Assembly: GCF_047511655.1 (NCBI RefSeq)
Contig: NC_133386.1
Span: 169,901,146 to 169,965,145, forward strand
Direction of reading: 5' to 3'
DNA from: Castor canadensis
Taxonomy: Eukaryota > Chordata > Mammalia > Rodentia > Castoridae
DNA length: 64,000 bases
Part shown: one piece after another, positions 53,126 through 63,370 of the stretch
How positions within the stretch are numbered: the stretch's first letter is position 1
How the letters are laid out: the number at the start of each line of letters is the position of its first letter
Notes under the pieces: generated by a model
Seen by the model: the letters and a program-made list of their open reading frames with translations, nothing else
Databases searched by the model: none
Told to the model about the DNA's origin: nothing
Program-made: the position numbers and the translations under genes

Positions 53126-53290
53126 AGGGGTGGGGGTGGGGAGGCGGGAATTACCATTTCATACATACAGAGTTTCTGTTTGGGATGTTGAAAGATTTAA
53201 GGGTTATGGAAATGGTTGCATAATACCAGTGAATTGTACACTTAAAATGGAAAATTGTACCCATATATGGATATAGGAACCAAAAAATTT

Positions 53291-53946
53291 AACTGGAAAA
53301 AAAAGTGAGTGTTCTAGGCAACAAATGTTGAATTAGAGTTCCCCTGTTGGAGGATAAAAGATGAAGTTTTGAGAGTTAGGTGAGTTGAGTTCTCTGAGCG
53401 TGACAAAGGGACAGAAGAGTAAGGGCAGAGTTTCCAAGGACACCCCACCGTAAGTGTGCAGGAAGAAGAGACGGTGGCAGCAGACAGGGAGAGCACAGAC
53501 TGCAAGTCTGCTCCATGCTGGAATTCTAGAAAAGCCCCTCCACCTCAGGCCTTATGTGACCAGTGGGCATGCACTAAGGAGTTTGTAAATCCTTTAGAAA
53601 CTTGAGAAATGAGAGAAAGTAAGGAAGAATTTAGTGCTTCTGAAGTCACTATCTTTAAGCTGATAGGCCTCTACTACTTCCCCTCATTTAACAGATGTGG
53701 AAGGAGCAGTCTTTCCATTTTCTAGGTCTTTCAGTCAAGGTTTTATTCACTGTGACTTTCTCCACAGCTGGGGCAACCCACATGGTTAATGAAAAAAAAT
53801 AGGCAAAAATTGTCTGTGGAGATTTTTCTTGACTTTTATCTTTCCTTTTTTTTTTTTTTTCTGTTTGTTCCATTCCATTCATAATGTTTTTCTGCAAAAG
53901 GCTCATGTATAGCCTCATGTTTAATAGCTCATGGTTAATAATTTCA
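53291..53946. other. PRRG4 intron 4 sequence, unassigned
   Basis: GC-balanced stretch at 53300-53600 without a recognised repeat or splice pair. Confidence 0.35.
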
Positions 53947-54025
53947 CTCCCGCTGGGGATCTAGCTCCCTGATAGAGCTGCAAATAGTGTGCATGAGATC
54001 CCGGGTTCCATCTATACCACAAGAA
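53947..54025 (+). repeat. ID-like SINE, diverged
   Basis: CGCTGGGGATCTAGCTCCCT and CCCGGGTTCCATCTATACCA. Confidence 0.75.
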
Positions 54026-54223
54026 AAGAGAAATTCGCTCAAAGTCTGTGATAGCACAGCCTTCGTGCAATGTCTTCACACTTTCCATTTTCCCTCTCTT
54101 TGTCCCTGCTTTTCTTCATTTTTCTTCTTTTCTACATCACTATGTCTCTTACCTTAGGCTTTTCTTTTCCCTGAAACATTTTACCTTCTTCCCTGAATGA
54201 GATTAGGAGGTAGAATTCAATGA
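54026..54223. other. Pyrimidine-rich intron sequence
   Basis: Nothing recognised. Confidence 0.35.
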
Positions 54224-54320
54224 CACAAGGAGGGTGACCCTCTTGTAGTCCCACCTACCCAGGAGGCTAAGGTGGGAGGATGGCTTGAGCCAGGAGTTCA
54301 AGGCCAACCTGGAGTTAACC
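54224..54320 (+). repeat. B1-like SINE, partial
   Basis: TAGTCCCACCTACCCAGGAG and AGGAGTTCAAGGCCAACCTG. Confidence 0.78.
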
Positions 54321-54404
54321 TGGAGTTAAATGGTGCCATGATTATGGTATGGCTTGTGTGTGTTATTGCAAACTTTAAAACTAGAGTATCTTTTTTTTTT
54401 TCAA

Positions 54405-55195
54405 ACAAAACGAAGAATATTTATTGTCTCATGGAATTGAAAAATCCCCAAAGCAGGTCAAGCCTCAGGTGTGGCTTGATACAGGTGCTCAATCAATGTC
54501 ACCCACAGAAAGAAACAGAGAAGAGCCTTCATTTGCTGAACACACATTTGCTGAATTTCTTCTTTTACAAGAACCATCTCTTAGCATTATTCATTACGGC
54601 CTTCAAGAAGGTTCCAGTCCAGTGATGCCACTGGAGTATGGACTACCTGATCCCCAGCCCAGGAAAACCACTTGCTCTTTCACAGTCTTGTCTCTGCCTC
54701 CAGGTGTTCTGCAAAGACAGCCTGGGGAAGTAGGCAGAGGCACAATGGAGGGCTTCCTTACAAGCAGGGCCTTCAAGGGTGAGAGAATAATTGCCAGAGT
54801 TTGGGGTTCTCCTATGGGAAGCTGGCTCACTCAACAGATTTTTTGAACTTGTTCTATAGGCCACGCAGAATTCTCTATGGTTGCTATTTGCAGCACTTTC
54901 ACTTTACAGATTCTTAAAAAATACCTCCAACCAAGGGGAAGAGCAATCACAGAATTCTACACTGGATTCCTGTTCAGTCTTGTAGGTTCCATCTTCCTCC
55001 CTCTTCCTCAGATCCACACTGGAAACAGCCATAGAGGTCTCCAGAAGCAGGACCCCCAGCCTCTATTGCTACAGCTGAGGCAGGTCTGGATGCCTGATTT
55101 CAGCTCTAGGGGGCCTCTTCAACTCCCTTCTGGAACCTTAATGCCAAATCCACAGCCTCCAACTTGCAAGGTGCATGAGATATGACCTCACTTTG
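54405..55195. repeat. Probable ancient repeat, family not identified
   Basis: TATTTATTGTCTCATGGAAT and CAGGTCAAGCCTCAGGTGTG to CAATGTCACCCACAG resemble a mammal-wide repeat also suspected at 10620 and 16470. A 140-codon ORF (54424-54846) lies inside, but a reverse-strand ORF overlaps it and no domain is visible. Confidence 0.35.
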
Positions 55196-55302
55196 TTTAA
55201 GCTGGAGTATCTTTTTGTTTTAAAACTAAGATTAATTCTTCTTAATGGTAGTCCAGTGTAATCTGTAGAGTTCTCAGTGGGTTTTTGTTTTTGTTTTTGT
55301 TT

Positions 55303-55395
55303 TTGGGTTTTTTTTGGTGGAACTGAGGTTTGAACTCAGGGCTTCACACTTGCAAAGCAGGCACCTCTATCACTTGAGTCACTCCTCCAGTCCTT
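55303..55395 (-). repeat. ID-like SINE
   Basis: TGAGGTTTGAACTCAGGGCT and CACTTGAGTCACTCCTCCAG, with a (TTTTTG)n tail. Confidence 0.88.
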
Positions 55396-55512
55396 CTCTG
55401 AGCATTTTTACAAGCAATGTCTCACTCTAAAACTAACAGCAACTCTTTTGAGTTTAGGCAATGTTTCAAGGTAGGCTTACTAGATATGCTCTTATGTTGA
55501 CAATAACTTTTT

Positions 55513-55600
55513 TTTTTTTTTTTAAGAGGTACTGGGGTTTGAACTCAGGGATTCATGCTTGCTAGGCAGGCACTCTACCACCTAGGCCTCTCTGCCAGGC
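55513..55600 (-). repeat. ID-like SINE
   Basis: GTACTGGGGTTTGAACTCAG and GCTAGGCAGGCACTCTACCA; the L1 that follows sits at its end. Confidence 0.88.
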
Positions 55601-55617
55601 CTGAGACTAACACTTTA

Positions 55618-56489
55618 TTTTTTTTTTTTCATTTTTCTTTTATTATTCATATGTGCATACAAGGCTTGGTTCATTTCTCCCCCCTGCCCCCACCCCCTCC
55701 CTTACCACCCACTCCACCCCCTCCCTCTCCCCCCACCCCCTCAATACCCAGCAGAAACTATTTTGCCCTTATTTCTAATTTTGTTGTAGAGAGAGTATAA
55801 GCAATAATAGGAAGGAACAAGGGTTTTTGCTGGTTGAGATAAGGATAGCTATACGGGGAGTTGACTCACATTGATTTCCTGTGTGTGGGTGTTACCTTCT
55901 AGGTTAATTCTTTTTGATCTAACCTTTTCTCTAGTTCCTGGTCCCCTTTTCCTATTGGCCTCAGTTGCTTTAAGGTATCTGCTTTAGTTTCTCTGCGTTA
56001 AGGGCGACAAATGCTAGCTAGTTTTTTAGGTGTCTTACCTATCCTCACCCCTCCCTTGTGTGCTCTCGCTTTTATCCTGTGCTCATAGTCCAGTTCCCTT
56101 GTTGTGTTTGCCCTTGATCTAATGTCCACATATGAGGGAGAACATACGATTTTTGGTCTTTTGGGCCAGGCTAACCTCACTCAGAATGATGTTCTCCAAT
56201 TCCATCCATTTACCAGCGAATGATAACATTTCGTTCTTCTTCATGGCTGCATAAAATTCCATTGTGTATAGATATCACATTTTCTTAATCCATTCGTCAG
56301 TGGTGGGGCATCTTGGCTGTTTCCATAACTTGGCTATTGTGAATAGTGCTGCAATAAACATGGGTGTGCAGGTGCCTCTGGAGTAACAGTCTTTTGGGTA
56401 TATCCCCAAGAGTGGTATTGCTGGATCAAATGGTAGATCGATGTCCAGCTTTTTGAGTAGCCTCCAAATTTTTTTCCAGAGTGGTTGTA
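55618..56489 (-). mobile_element. 5'-truncated L1 with perfect 17-bp target duplication
   Basis: CTGAGACTAACACTTTA flanks both ends exactly (55601-55617 and 56490-56506). The antisense poly-T tail begins at 55618. Next come the C-rich 3' UTR and then, read on the - strand from about 56480, the C-terminal part of L1 ORF2: FDPAIPLLGIYPKD, FIAALFTIAKLWKQP and WIKKM. The reverse ORF at 56275-56703 begins upstream in flanking DNA and then enters ORF2. The perfect duplication indicates a recent insertion. Confidence 0.93.
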
Positions 56490-56506
56490 CTGAGACTAAC
56501 ACTTTA

Positions 56507-57404
56507 ATACTTACTAAAGTGCTTTGTGGCCTGCATTGTCCTAGGAAACTCTTCCAGCAGAGTTGTTTATTCTTTTTCTGTTTCTGAAGGTGGGGGGCAG
56601 GGTGGGAATACTTGAGAAAGAAAACACTAAAAAATGAGCTCATTGTCAGAAAAGTTTGCCTCTGTAAAAACATGCCAAGAAATGGAAAACAAGATCTTTT
56701 CATTTCTCGGGGCCTGTATTTTGTAGAAGAAAACAGGCGTAATATAATGTTGTCACTTTCTAATATTCATTAGTACATACTTTCTGATTTTGATGATAGA
56801 AGATGATTAAATATCTACACTAGGTAAATATTTAATGACTGATGTAATTATTACAATGCTTCTTTGTATTAAATTTTGAAAGTCAACATGGAAAGATTTA
56901 CTTGTTCAAAAAAAATCTGTCTCTCCTGCTCCCTATAAGCAAACACAGATCATTTTGTCATAAGTTAATGAATGTGACAAATGACCAGCCCGACCCTCTA
57001 GATTTCCCACAAGGAGGAATTGTGTCCAGCCTCTAAATAAATGTGTATCCTCTCGACCACTGAAGGGCTGACTATCCAGTTCCTAGATTTATCCAGACCT
57101 TTTGCTTTTCTTTTCTCTCTGCAATTTTTCTTTCCTTTTTTCCAATTCAGATTTCATTATTACTTCCAAAAGGAAAAGGTATTTTCAGAGGCAAATTGGC
57201 TGATTTAGTTTGGAAAATTTTACAGCATTTGGGAGTTGTAAACTACCTCTCGAGGGGAAGGAAATTGTAAATATTGACTTAATGTGAGGCTATTAAATAG
57301 AACTAATCTTACTTTAAAACAAAAAGATAGCCAGGGTTTAGGGTTACTATAATGTACACAGAAGACATGCCATAATCATGGCACCATTTAACTCCCTATG
57401 TCTT
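56507..57404. other. PRRG4 intron 4 sequence, unique
   Basis: AT-rich with no repeat recognised. It holds a pyrimidine-rich tract and a 28-nt microexon-like island at 57151-57178 (see findings). Confidence 0.4.
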
Positions 57405-57470
57405 TTTTTTTCAGTTTTTTGTTTTTGAGGCAGGCCTCTACTTTGTAGTTCAGGCTGGCCTCAAACCCAA
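57405..57470 (-). repeat. B1-like SINE fragment
   Basis: GTAGTTCAGGCTGGCCTCAA after a poly-T run. Confidence 0.75.
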
Positions 57471-57689
57471 AATAGTCAATATTGACTATGAATTTTAATT
57501 ATCTCATTAGTCATAACTACAGGAGGTTAGTTTATTCATAGATACCTTATAGTCAGCCAACTTTAGAGTCTGAACAGACTAGTTTACTAATGTTTTAGTT
57601 ATACTTTATAATTCACAGGTGAAAAGGGAAAGCCATACATTTAAAACACCAGCCCTTTGTTGCTTTTCAACTTTTATTGGCTGAAAATG

Positions 57690-58012
57690 GTAGAACTTGC
57701 TGAGCTCCTGTAGCTCATGCCTGGAATCCTAGCTACTCAGAAGGCAAAAGTTGAAAGGACTGTAATTCTAGGGATCATAGTTCGAGACCAGCCTGAGCAA
57801 AAATTTATCAAGTGCCCCCATCTCAACCAATTAAAAAGTTGGGCATGGACCTGTCATACCAGCTCTAAGGGAAGTATAAATAGTCCAGGCTAACCCAGTC
57901 ATAAACTCAAGACCCTATCTCAAAATTAACCAGGCCTGGTGGGATGGCTCAAGTGGTAGAGTGCCTGCTTAGCAAGCATGAGGCCCTGAGTTCAAACTCC
58001 AGTACTGGCAAA
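57690..58012 (+). repeat. Trimeric SINE: B1-like + B1-like + ID
   Basis: Unit 1 AGCTCATGCCTGGAATCCTA, unit 2 GTTGGGCATGGACCTGTCAT (57835-57930), ID from about 57935 (CTGGTGGGATGGCTCAAGTG to CAAACTCCAGTACTGGC). Confidence 0.88.
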
Positions 58013-58045
58013 AAAGAAACAAACAACAACAAAAACAAAGTAAAA

Positions 58046-58118
58046 AGGTGTGGGCATGGCTTAAGTGGTAGAGCACATGCCTAGCAAGAGCAAAAGGCCT
58101 TGTCAACCTAGACAGTGT
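58046..58118 (+). repeat. ID-like SINE, partial
   Basis: GGTGTGGGCATGGCTTAAGT and ACATGCCTAGCAAGAGCAAA. Confidence 0.75.
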
Positions 58119-58120
58119 GC

Positions 58121-58121
58121 A

Positions 58122-58171
<50 letters not shown>
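58121..58171. repeat. (CA)n microsatellite
   Basis: About 24 CA units, uninterrupted. Confidence 0.95.
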
Positions 58172-58173
<2 letters not shown>

Positions 58174-58694
58174 GTAAGACTACCACTTCCCATATCCCCA
58201 ATCCAAACTAAGCCGCTTTAAAGAAAATTGTTGGCCTTAGGTTAGTAGGAGGGAGAGGGAAATACACAAGATTCCAAGATTGGAACAATACCAGTGAAAG
58301 CACAAAGACCTGAGAATTTGCTGCACATAGCAAGGGAATATAAAAAAGTCACCTTAGCAAGAATAGAGAGCTATAAAAAATAAGGTGAGGCTAGAATAAG
58401 GGAAAGGAGGCTCGGGAGTTAGAATGTAACTCCGTGGAAAGTAGGTGCAGCTAGATTTTGAGGAGGAGAATGTTATGACCGAAGTCCTATTTGGGAGGGA
58501 TCAGCCAGGTAGCAAGACCATGGAAGAGAACAGAAGACAGAGACCGTGACAGCTCTTGTGATTATCTCTGTGGCGTCTATTTCCTTGACTTGAATTTGTG
58601 CCCCTTGCAACAAAGTTTGGATTTGATTTCATATCATGCTTCAGAAAGTTTTAATTCGGGAGCAGGAGAAAAGAGAATTCACACTTTGAGTCCT
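58172..58694. other. PRRG4 intron 4 sequence, unassigned
   Basis: Purine-rich; no repeat or exon recognised. The ORF at 58491-58811 has no family and runs into a MIR. Confidence 0.35.
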
Positions 58695-58880
58695 CATTAT
58701 AGTAGGCCAGACACTGCAGAAGGCTTTATTTATATAAAACTCTTACTCCGTCCACACAAAACAACTCTGTTGAGGTGGCTATTATCCCCATTTTACAAAA
58801 GACCAAACTGAGTCAGAGAACTTGACTTTGTTCACACAGCTATGGAATGACAGAGTTAAATTTCAAACCCATGTCTGACT
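58695..58880 (-). repeat. MIR element
   Basis: GGCTATTATCCCCATTTTAC, CAAACTGAGTCAGAGAACTT and TTGTTCACACAGCTATGGAA. Confidence 0.82.
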
Positions 58881-58967
58881 TCAAAAGTTTTACTTTTTCC
58901 CTACAATGATACTCTTTCAGAGTCTATGAGTAAAATAAAGGTGGTATTATATTAATAAATTGGGCTT

Positions 58968-59155
58968 GCCAGGTACTGGTGGCTCACACCCATAATTCTA
59001 GCTACTCAGGAGGCAGAGATCAGGAGAATTGAGGTTCAAAACCAGCCCAGGCAAATAGTTTGTGAAACCCTATCTCGAAAAAAAAAACCTTATCAAAAAA
59101 GGGCTGGTGGAGTGGCTCAAGGTGTAGGGCCCTGAGTTCAAACCCCATTACTGCA
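58968..59155 (+). repeat. B1-like + ID composite SINE, ID part internally deleted
   Basis: AGGTACTGGTGGCTCACACC, then GAGTGGCTCAAGGTGTAGGG directly joined to CCCTGAGTTCAAACCCC. Confidence 0.88.
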
Positions 59156-59204
59156 GATAAATAAATAAATCAGGCTAAATATTTATCAAAATCACTGGAT
59201 TTTT

Positions 59205-59288
59205 TTCCCCCTGTGGTACTGGGGTTTGAACTCAGAGCCTCACATTTGCTAGGCAGGCGCTTTACCACTTGAGCCACTCTGCTGGACC
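59205..59288 (-). repeat. ID-like SINE
   Basis: GGTACTGGGGTTTGAACTCA and CACTTGAGCCACTCTGCTGG. Confidence 0.9.
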
Positions 59289-59297
59289 CATAGCTGG

Positions 59298-59606
59298 ATT
59301 TTTTTTTTTTTTTGGGGTGTACTAAGGTTTGAACTCAGGGCTTTGTTAGAAAGGTGTTGTACCACTTGAGCCAGGTTTCCAGCCCTTTTTGCTCAGGTTA
59401 TTTTGAGATAAGGTTTTGCTTTTTGTCTAGGCCAGCCTGGACCCCAATCCTATTTTAAGCTTCCCACCATTACCAGGATGACAGGTGTGTACTACTATGC
59501 CCAGCTAGTGGTTGAGGTGGGGTGGTGGTGGGGGCGTTTACTAACTTTTTGTCTAGGCTGGCCTGGAACCATTATCCTTCTGATCTCAGCCTCCCACTGT
59601 TGTCTG
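59298..59606 (-). repeat. Trimeric SINE: ID + two B1-like units, just before PRRG4 last exon
   Basis: ACTAAGGTTTGAACTCAGGG, linker TTTTTGCTCAGGTTATTTTG, first unit CCAGGATGACAGGTGTGTAC, second unit AACTTTTTGTCTAGGCTGGC. It ends 83 bp before the acceptor. Confidence 0.87.
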
Positions 59607-59688
59607 GCAGTAACTGAATTTTTTAATGTAACCATCTTAACCCCAAAATGCTGCCGTTATGAAACCTAAATGCTATCTCTCTGTTTAG

Positions 59689-59917
59689 TTCTTCAGCTGC
59701 CTATGCAAGAAGTACGCACACTCCCTCCATCCTTTTCAGAAGACCTGAGGAGGCTGTCTTGTCTCCGTCACCTTCTGCGGAGGACACAGGACTACCTTCT
59801 TATGAACAGGCAGTGGCACTGACCAGAAAACAAAATGTTTCTCCACCACCACCGTATCCTGGGCCAGCAAAAGGATTTAGGGTATTTAAAAAGTCTCTGT
59901 CTCTCCCATCTCACTAA
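59689..59917 (+). CDS. PRRG4: PRRG4 coding exon 5 (cytoplasmic tail, stop)
   Basis: The acceptor is CTCTCTGTTTAG and the stop codon is at 59915-59917. Residues 150-225 form the proline-rich tail. LPSY (185-188) and PPPY (203-206) are WW-domain ligands; the family is known to bind NEDD4-type ligases and YAP. Published work links PRRG4 to Commissureless-like control of Robo receptor sorting. The tail ends FRVFKKSLSLPSH, with serines next to basic residues. Relative to the human tail as I recall it there is a net one-residue deletion near 179. The intron before it is 13.4 kb, nearly all transposon-derived. Confidence 0.97.
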
Positions 59918-60172
59918 GCCCACCTTGCTATAAGAAATTCATGTTATTTGAATGGTTTGTTCTTCCCGAACCAAAAAAAGACCTGTCTACTCAGCTCTTT
60001 ATAACAAACTGCAAAAGATAAAGGATGGGTAAACATTTGAACCACACCGCAGTTCCATTTGCATCTTCAACCTGAACCTGATCACTATCGGCTTGATAGT
60101 GATAGGCTTTGACTCCATATCCTTGCAGCTAAGAAGAAACTTCTGTTTTTGTGGTGTGTTTTCTTTCGTTTG

Positions 60173-60256
60173 TTTTATTATTGGTGCTAAGGACTGAACA
60201 AGGGCTTTGCACATGCTAAGCAAGTCTGTACCACTGAGCTAAATCCTCAGCCCTGC
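60173..60256 (-). repeat. ID-like SINE in the PRRG4 3' UTR
   Basis: GGTGCTAAGGACTGAACAAG and CCACTGAGCTAAATCCTCAG. Confidence 0.85.
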
Positions 60257-60292
60257 TATGTGTATTTTAGTGGTTCAGAAATCTTTGTGACA

Positions 60293-60493
60293 GCTATGGG
60301 GGTAGTGGCACATGCCTATAATCCTAGCACCCAGGAGGCTGAGGCAGGAGGATCACAAATTTGATGTCAGCCTGAACTATATAGAGAGACTTGTCTCCAA
60401 GAAAAAGGGCTGGCGGAGTGGTTTAAGTGGTAGAGTACCTTCATAGCAAGTGTGGCACCCTGAGTAGTTCAAACTCTGGTACCACCAAAAAAA
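60293..60493 (+). repeat. B1-like + ID SINE in the 3' UTR
   Basis: GGGGGTAGTGGCACATGCCT (B1-like) followed by GGGCTGGCGGAGTGGTTTAA (ID). Confidence 0.87.
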
Positions 60494-60561
60494 TTTTTTT
60501 TAATTTTAAAAAAGCTTCCTGATGCTTACCACAGACTGTGTTCTTACACTAACTGTACAGA

Positions 60562-60735
60562 GGGAAGAGGATCGAGGTTGGAACCCAGCTCTAGGCAAAT
60601 AGTTCTTGAGCCCCTATCTTAAAAAAACCATTGCAAAAAAAGGCTGGTGGAGTGGCTCAAGTGGTAGAGCACCTGCCCACCAAGCATGAGGCCTGGAATT
60701 CAAATCTCAGTGGCACCAACAAAAAGAAAGAAAGG
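60562..60735 (+). repeat. B1-like + ID composite SINE, 5' truncated
   Basis: GGTTGGAACCCAGCTCTAGG and AGGCTGGTGGAGTGGCTCAA, with an (AAAG)n tail. Confidence 0.85.
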
Positions 60736-60791
60736 GAAGAAAGAAGGAAGGAAGAATATAGAGCAAGTAATTTGCTTTTTTAATACTAAAA

Positions 60792-60856
60792 TTAGGGGTG
60801 TAGCTAAGTGTGGAGCATTTGCCTAGCATGTAGGAGGCGTTCAATTTGGTCCCCAG

Positions 60857-60888
<32 letters not shown>
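60792..60888 (+). repeat. ID-like SINE and (CA)n tract
   Basis: AGGGGTGTAGCTAAGTGTGG and TTGCCTAGCATGTAGGAGGC, then about 14 CA units from 60861. Confidence 0.8.
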
Positions 60889-60892
<4 letters not shown>

Positions 60893-60944
60893 AGTAAAAT
60901 GAAAAAAATAACAGTATTGATTGAAGTTATTGCATCTCTTTGAG

Positions 60945-61026
60945 TGTGTATGCGTGTGCCTGGGATTAAACCCAGAGCCTCCCACACAGTAGGCACATGC
61001 TGTAACTCTAAACTATGCTCCCAGCT
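60945..61026 (-). repeat. ID-like SINE
   Basis: GCCTGGGATTAAACCCAGAG and CTAAACTATGCTCCCAGCTT. Confidence 0.78.
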
Positions 61027-61183
61027 TCCCTTCGTATCTCTTAATATGTCCTTACACAAAAGAAAAGTGCCACAGGTGTTTGTCTATTCTGATCATGTGC
61101 GTATGACCTACACTTTGTCGATTCTATACTTTGTCTATTCTAATCATATATATGACCAGTTTCTCTTTAATAATGTAGCCGAG

Positions 61184-61277
61184 GAACTAGGGGTATAGCT
61201 CACTAGGAGAACCTGTGCTTAACATGCACACAAGGCCCTGGGTTAGATTCCCTAGCACCACCCCCACCCCTCAAAAA
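61184..61277 (+). repeat. ID-like SINE, classic type
   Basis: AGGGGTATAGCTCACTAGGA and TGGGTTAGATTCCCTAGCAC. Confidence 0.85.
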
Positions 61278-61574
61278 TGTAGCAGAGTATAAACTATAAA
61301 CCTCTGGAGTTGGTGTGTTCTAATTTTTATGGTATGTAAGTATATGTGAATTTGTTTCCTCTTTACAGGTCAAGAAACAACATATTCCTGAAAAATAGAC
61401 TAGAAAATACTGTTCTTCATGTTTTTGTCAGACATTGCGTTTTTCTATCATTTAAGATTATTTATACATTGTTCTTTTATATTTATATTTCTACATAGGT
61501 GAGATTGCAAACCCACATGCATTTGATAATTCCTTCCAAATTAAGTGTTTAGAAAATATACATCATATCACAGT

Positions 61575-61675
61575 GCATGTGTGATTACAGGTGTAATCCC
61601 AGCACTTGGGAGGCTGGAGAATCTCATTCAAGGCTGGGCTATTTGGTGAGGTCCTGTCTCAAACAAACAAACAAA
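61575..61675 (+). repeat. B1-like SINE, shortened
   Basis: TACAGGTGTAATCCCAGCAC and TTCAAGGCTGGGCTATTTGG with a (CAAA)n tail. Confidence 0.82.
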
Positions 61676-62182
61676 AAGATAGCATGATCTCCATTAAGGC
61701 AGTTTATGCTTTTTAGATTCTCAGAGTCTCTTTGGTTGCTTGTTGCAAATCATCTAGCAACATTTGGATTTATATAGGAAAAGGGTTTTGTTTTTTTTTA
61801 AGGCATCCACATTACCTATAAAATTCCACTAGGGTCATATCTTGACTTTACATAAACACCTTTTCTCTTGTAACTGTGCGCTTTGCACTTGTTTAATCCT
61901 CTTTAAAAGGTTACACGCAAACTTGACTTTGTTCGCTTTGTAATAATCAGAGTAAGGCATAACTTGCCTAAAATCTAAGAGCTGGGTTTAGAATGAGAAA
62001 GCACACAATCCTAGTCCCATCTCGTACCTGTAGAATTCCACGGCCTCTCATTATAATCCAGGGATCTTGTTACTTAATTTGAAATCCATGAGAGAAATAT
62101 ACAAGCTTCTTTTATGTACATACATGTAAATATGTTCATATATAAACATATGTATTCTCATACAGATATGTGAGAAATACTG
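61676..62182 (+). other. Repeat-free 3' UTR segment
   Basis: AT-rich and non-coding, without recognised repeats. Confidence 0.4.
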
Positions 62183-62262
62183 GCAGTGCTGGGGATCAAA
62201 CCTAAGGCCTTGCACCTGCTAGGCAAGCTCTCTACCACTGAGCTACACCTTTAGACCTCTAT
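62183..62262 (-). repeat. ID-like SINE, classic type
   Basis: GTGCTGGGGATCAAACCTAA and TACCACTGAGCTACACCTTT. Confidence 0.88.
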
Positions 62263-63298
62263 GCATCCTTTATTAATCATAATTTTTAATATTCCGTGAA
62301 CTTACTTACTTTTGTTACTCCCAAAAGTCTAACTGCAAAGCTAGCTTCAGAAGCTGTGAAATCCCCATTCTGTCCCAGCAACAAGGCTAGATTTGTCACT
62401 TACCATCATATACTAGTGCAGTGTGGTTGCTGTAGTGCCAATAAATCTAAAATTCACTGAAATTGTGAAGTCATGGTACTTATAAAGCATCCAATTCTTA
62501 GATCATGATACTTTAAATATAAAAAGTGAAATGTCATAGAACTGTATTGACAAATGCTTATAATGATTGGAGGGAAATATCTCAATATAAAAATCACCGA
62601 CATACATTTCTGTTTCATTCACCTTTTTCTGTTCCTGTTTTGTGTTTGTTTGATGGTAGATTTATTGTTTAGTTTGAGTGATGTGTGCATGTGTGTGTGT
62701 GTGTGCATGCACACAGGTGCACACTTCTAGGCACTTAACTAGTGTTAATAATTAAATCTATTTCACACAGGATTTTATCTATGACTAGGTCAGTTTCCCA
62801 CTCTACTACAAATCAGTAAATGAATGGAATATGGGTACAAAAGGATAACTGGACTTGCAAGAGACAAATACCCATTAGTAAGGTTAGACTTTCAGTAAGG
62901 CAGATGAAAAACAAAGAAGCTAAAGGGAGTGTGAACCCTGACTGTCCAAGTTCTGCATCTGTGAATGCAGAGAGATGGAGGAAAACGCAGAATAGTCAAG
63001 CACTGTAGAGTAACAGCATTCTCAGGTTTTTTGCTTTCTTATTTGCTTCTAAAATTCTAATCATTTTTTTCTATTACTCAGATAATTTATGTGTGTATGT
63101 ACTCTTCCTAAATGTACGAGAGAATTTTTAATGCTAAAAAATTTAGTGCTTAACAAAAGCTCAATATCATGTCTGTCCTACTGTTACTGTTTTAATTAAA
63201 TGTGAATAAATTTTTAGTAGTACCTTCATTTGAAATATTATGCATTTATACTATTAGAAGAATGTCTAGCATTTCTGTAATTTTTTTACCAAATTAAA
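62263..63298 (+). other. Largely repeat-free 3' UTR segment
   Basis: AT-rich; a (TG)n run at about 62685-62706 and a possible proximal poly(A) signal AATAAA at 63205-63210. Confidence 0.45.
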
Positions 63299-63370
63299 TT
63301 GATCTGGGGGAATAACTCAGTGGTGTGGTGTATGCTTAGCTTATGCAAGGCTCTGTGTTTGAGTCCCAGT
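63299..63370 (+). repeat. ID-like SINE
   Basis: TGATCTGGGGGAATAACTCA and GTTTGAGTCCCAGT. Confidence 0.82.

Larger units (their letters stand above)
51630..53290 (+). mobile_element. Old L1 3' end carrying two LTR insertions
   Basis: Three pieces form one element: 51630-51988 (ACTGTGGAAAACAGCCTGAC, ATAATAGCCAGCTGGTGGGT), 52665-52796 (GAAAGAAGCCAGATGCAAAA, TATGATTCCAACTATATGAA) and about 53126-53290 (CAGTGAATTGTACACTTAAA). The ORF2 reading frame is broken. Confidence 0.85.

Noticed and set aside
54424..54846. 140-codon ORF
   Set aside because: Overlapped by reverse ORFs of similar size, no domain, and the segment looks like an old repeat.
56275..56703. 142-codon reverse ORF as a host gene
   Set aside because: Its C-terminal half is L1 ORF2; the first part is flanking intron DNA joined by chance.
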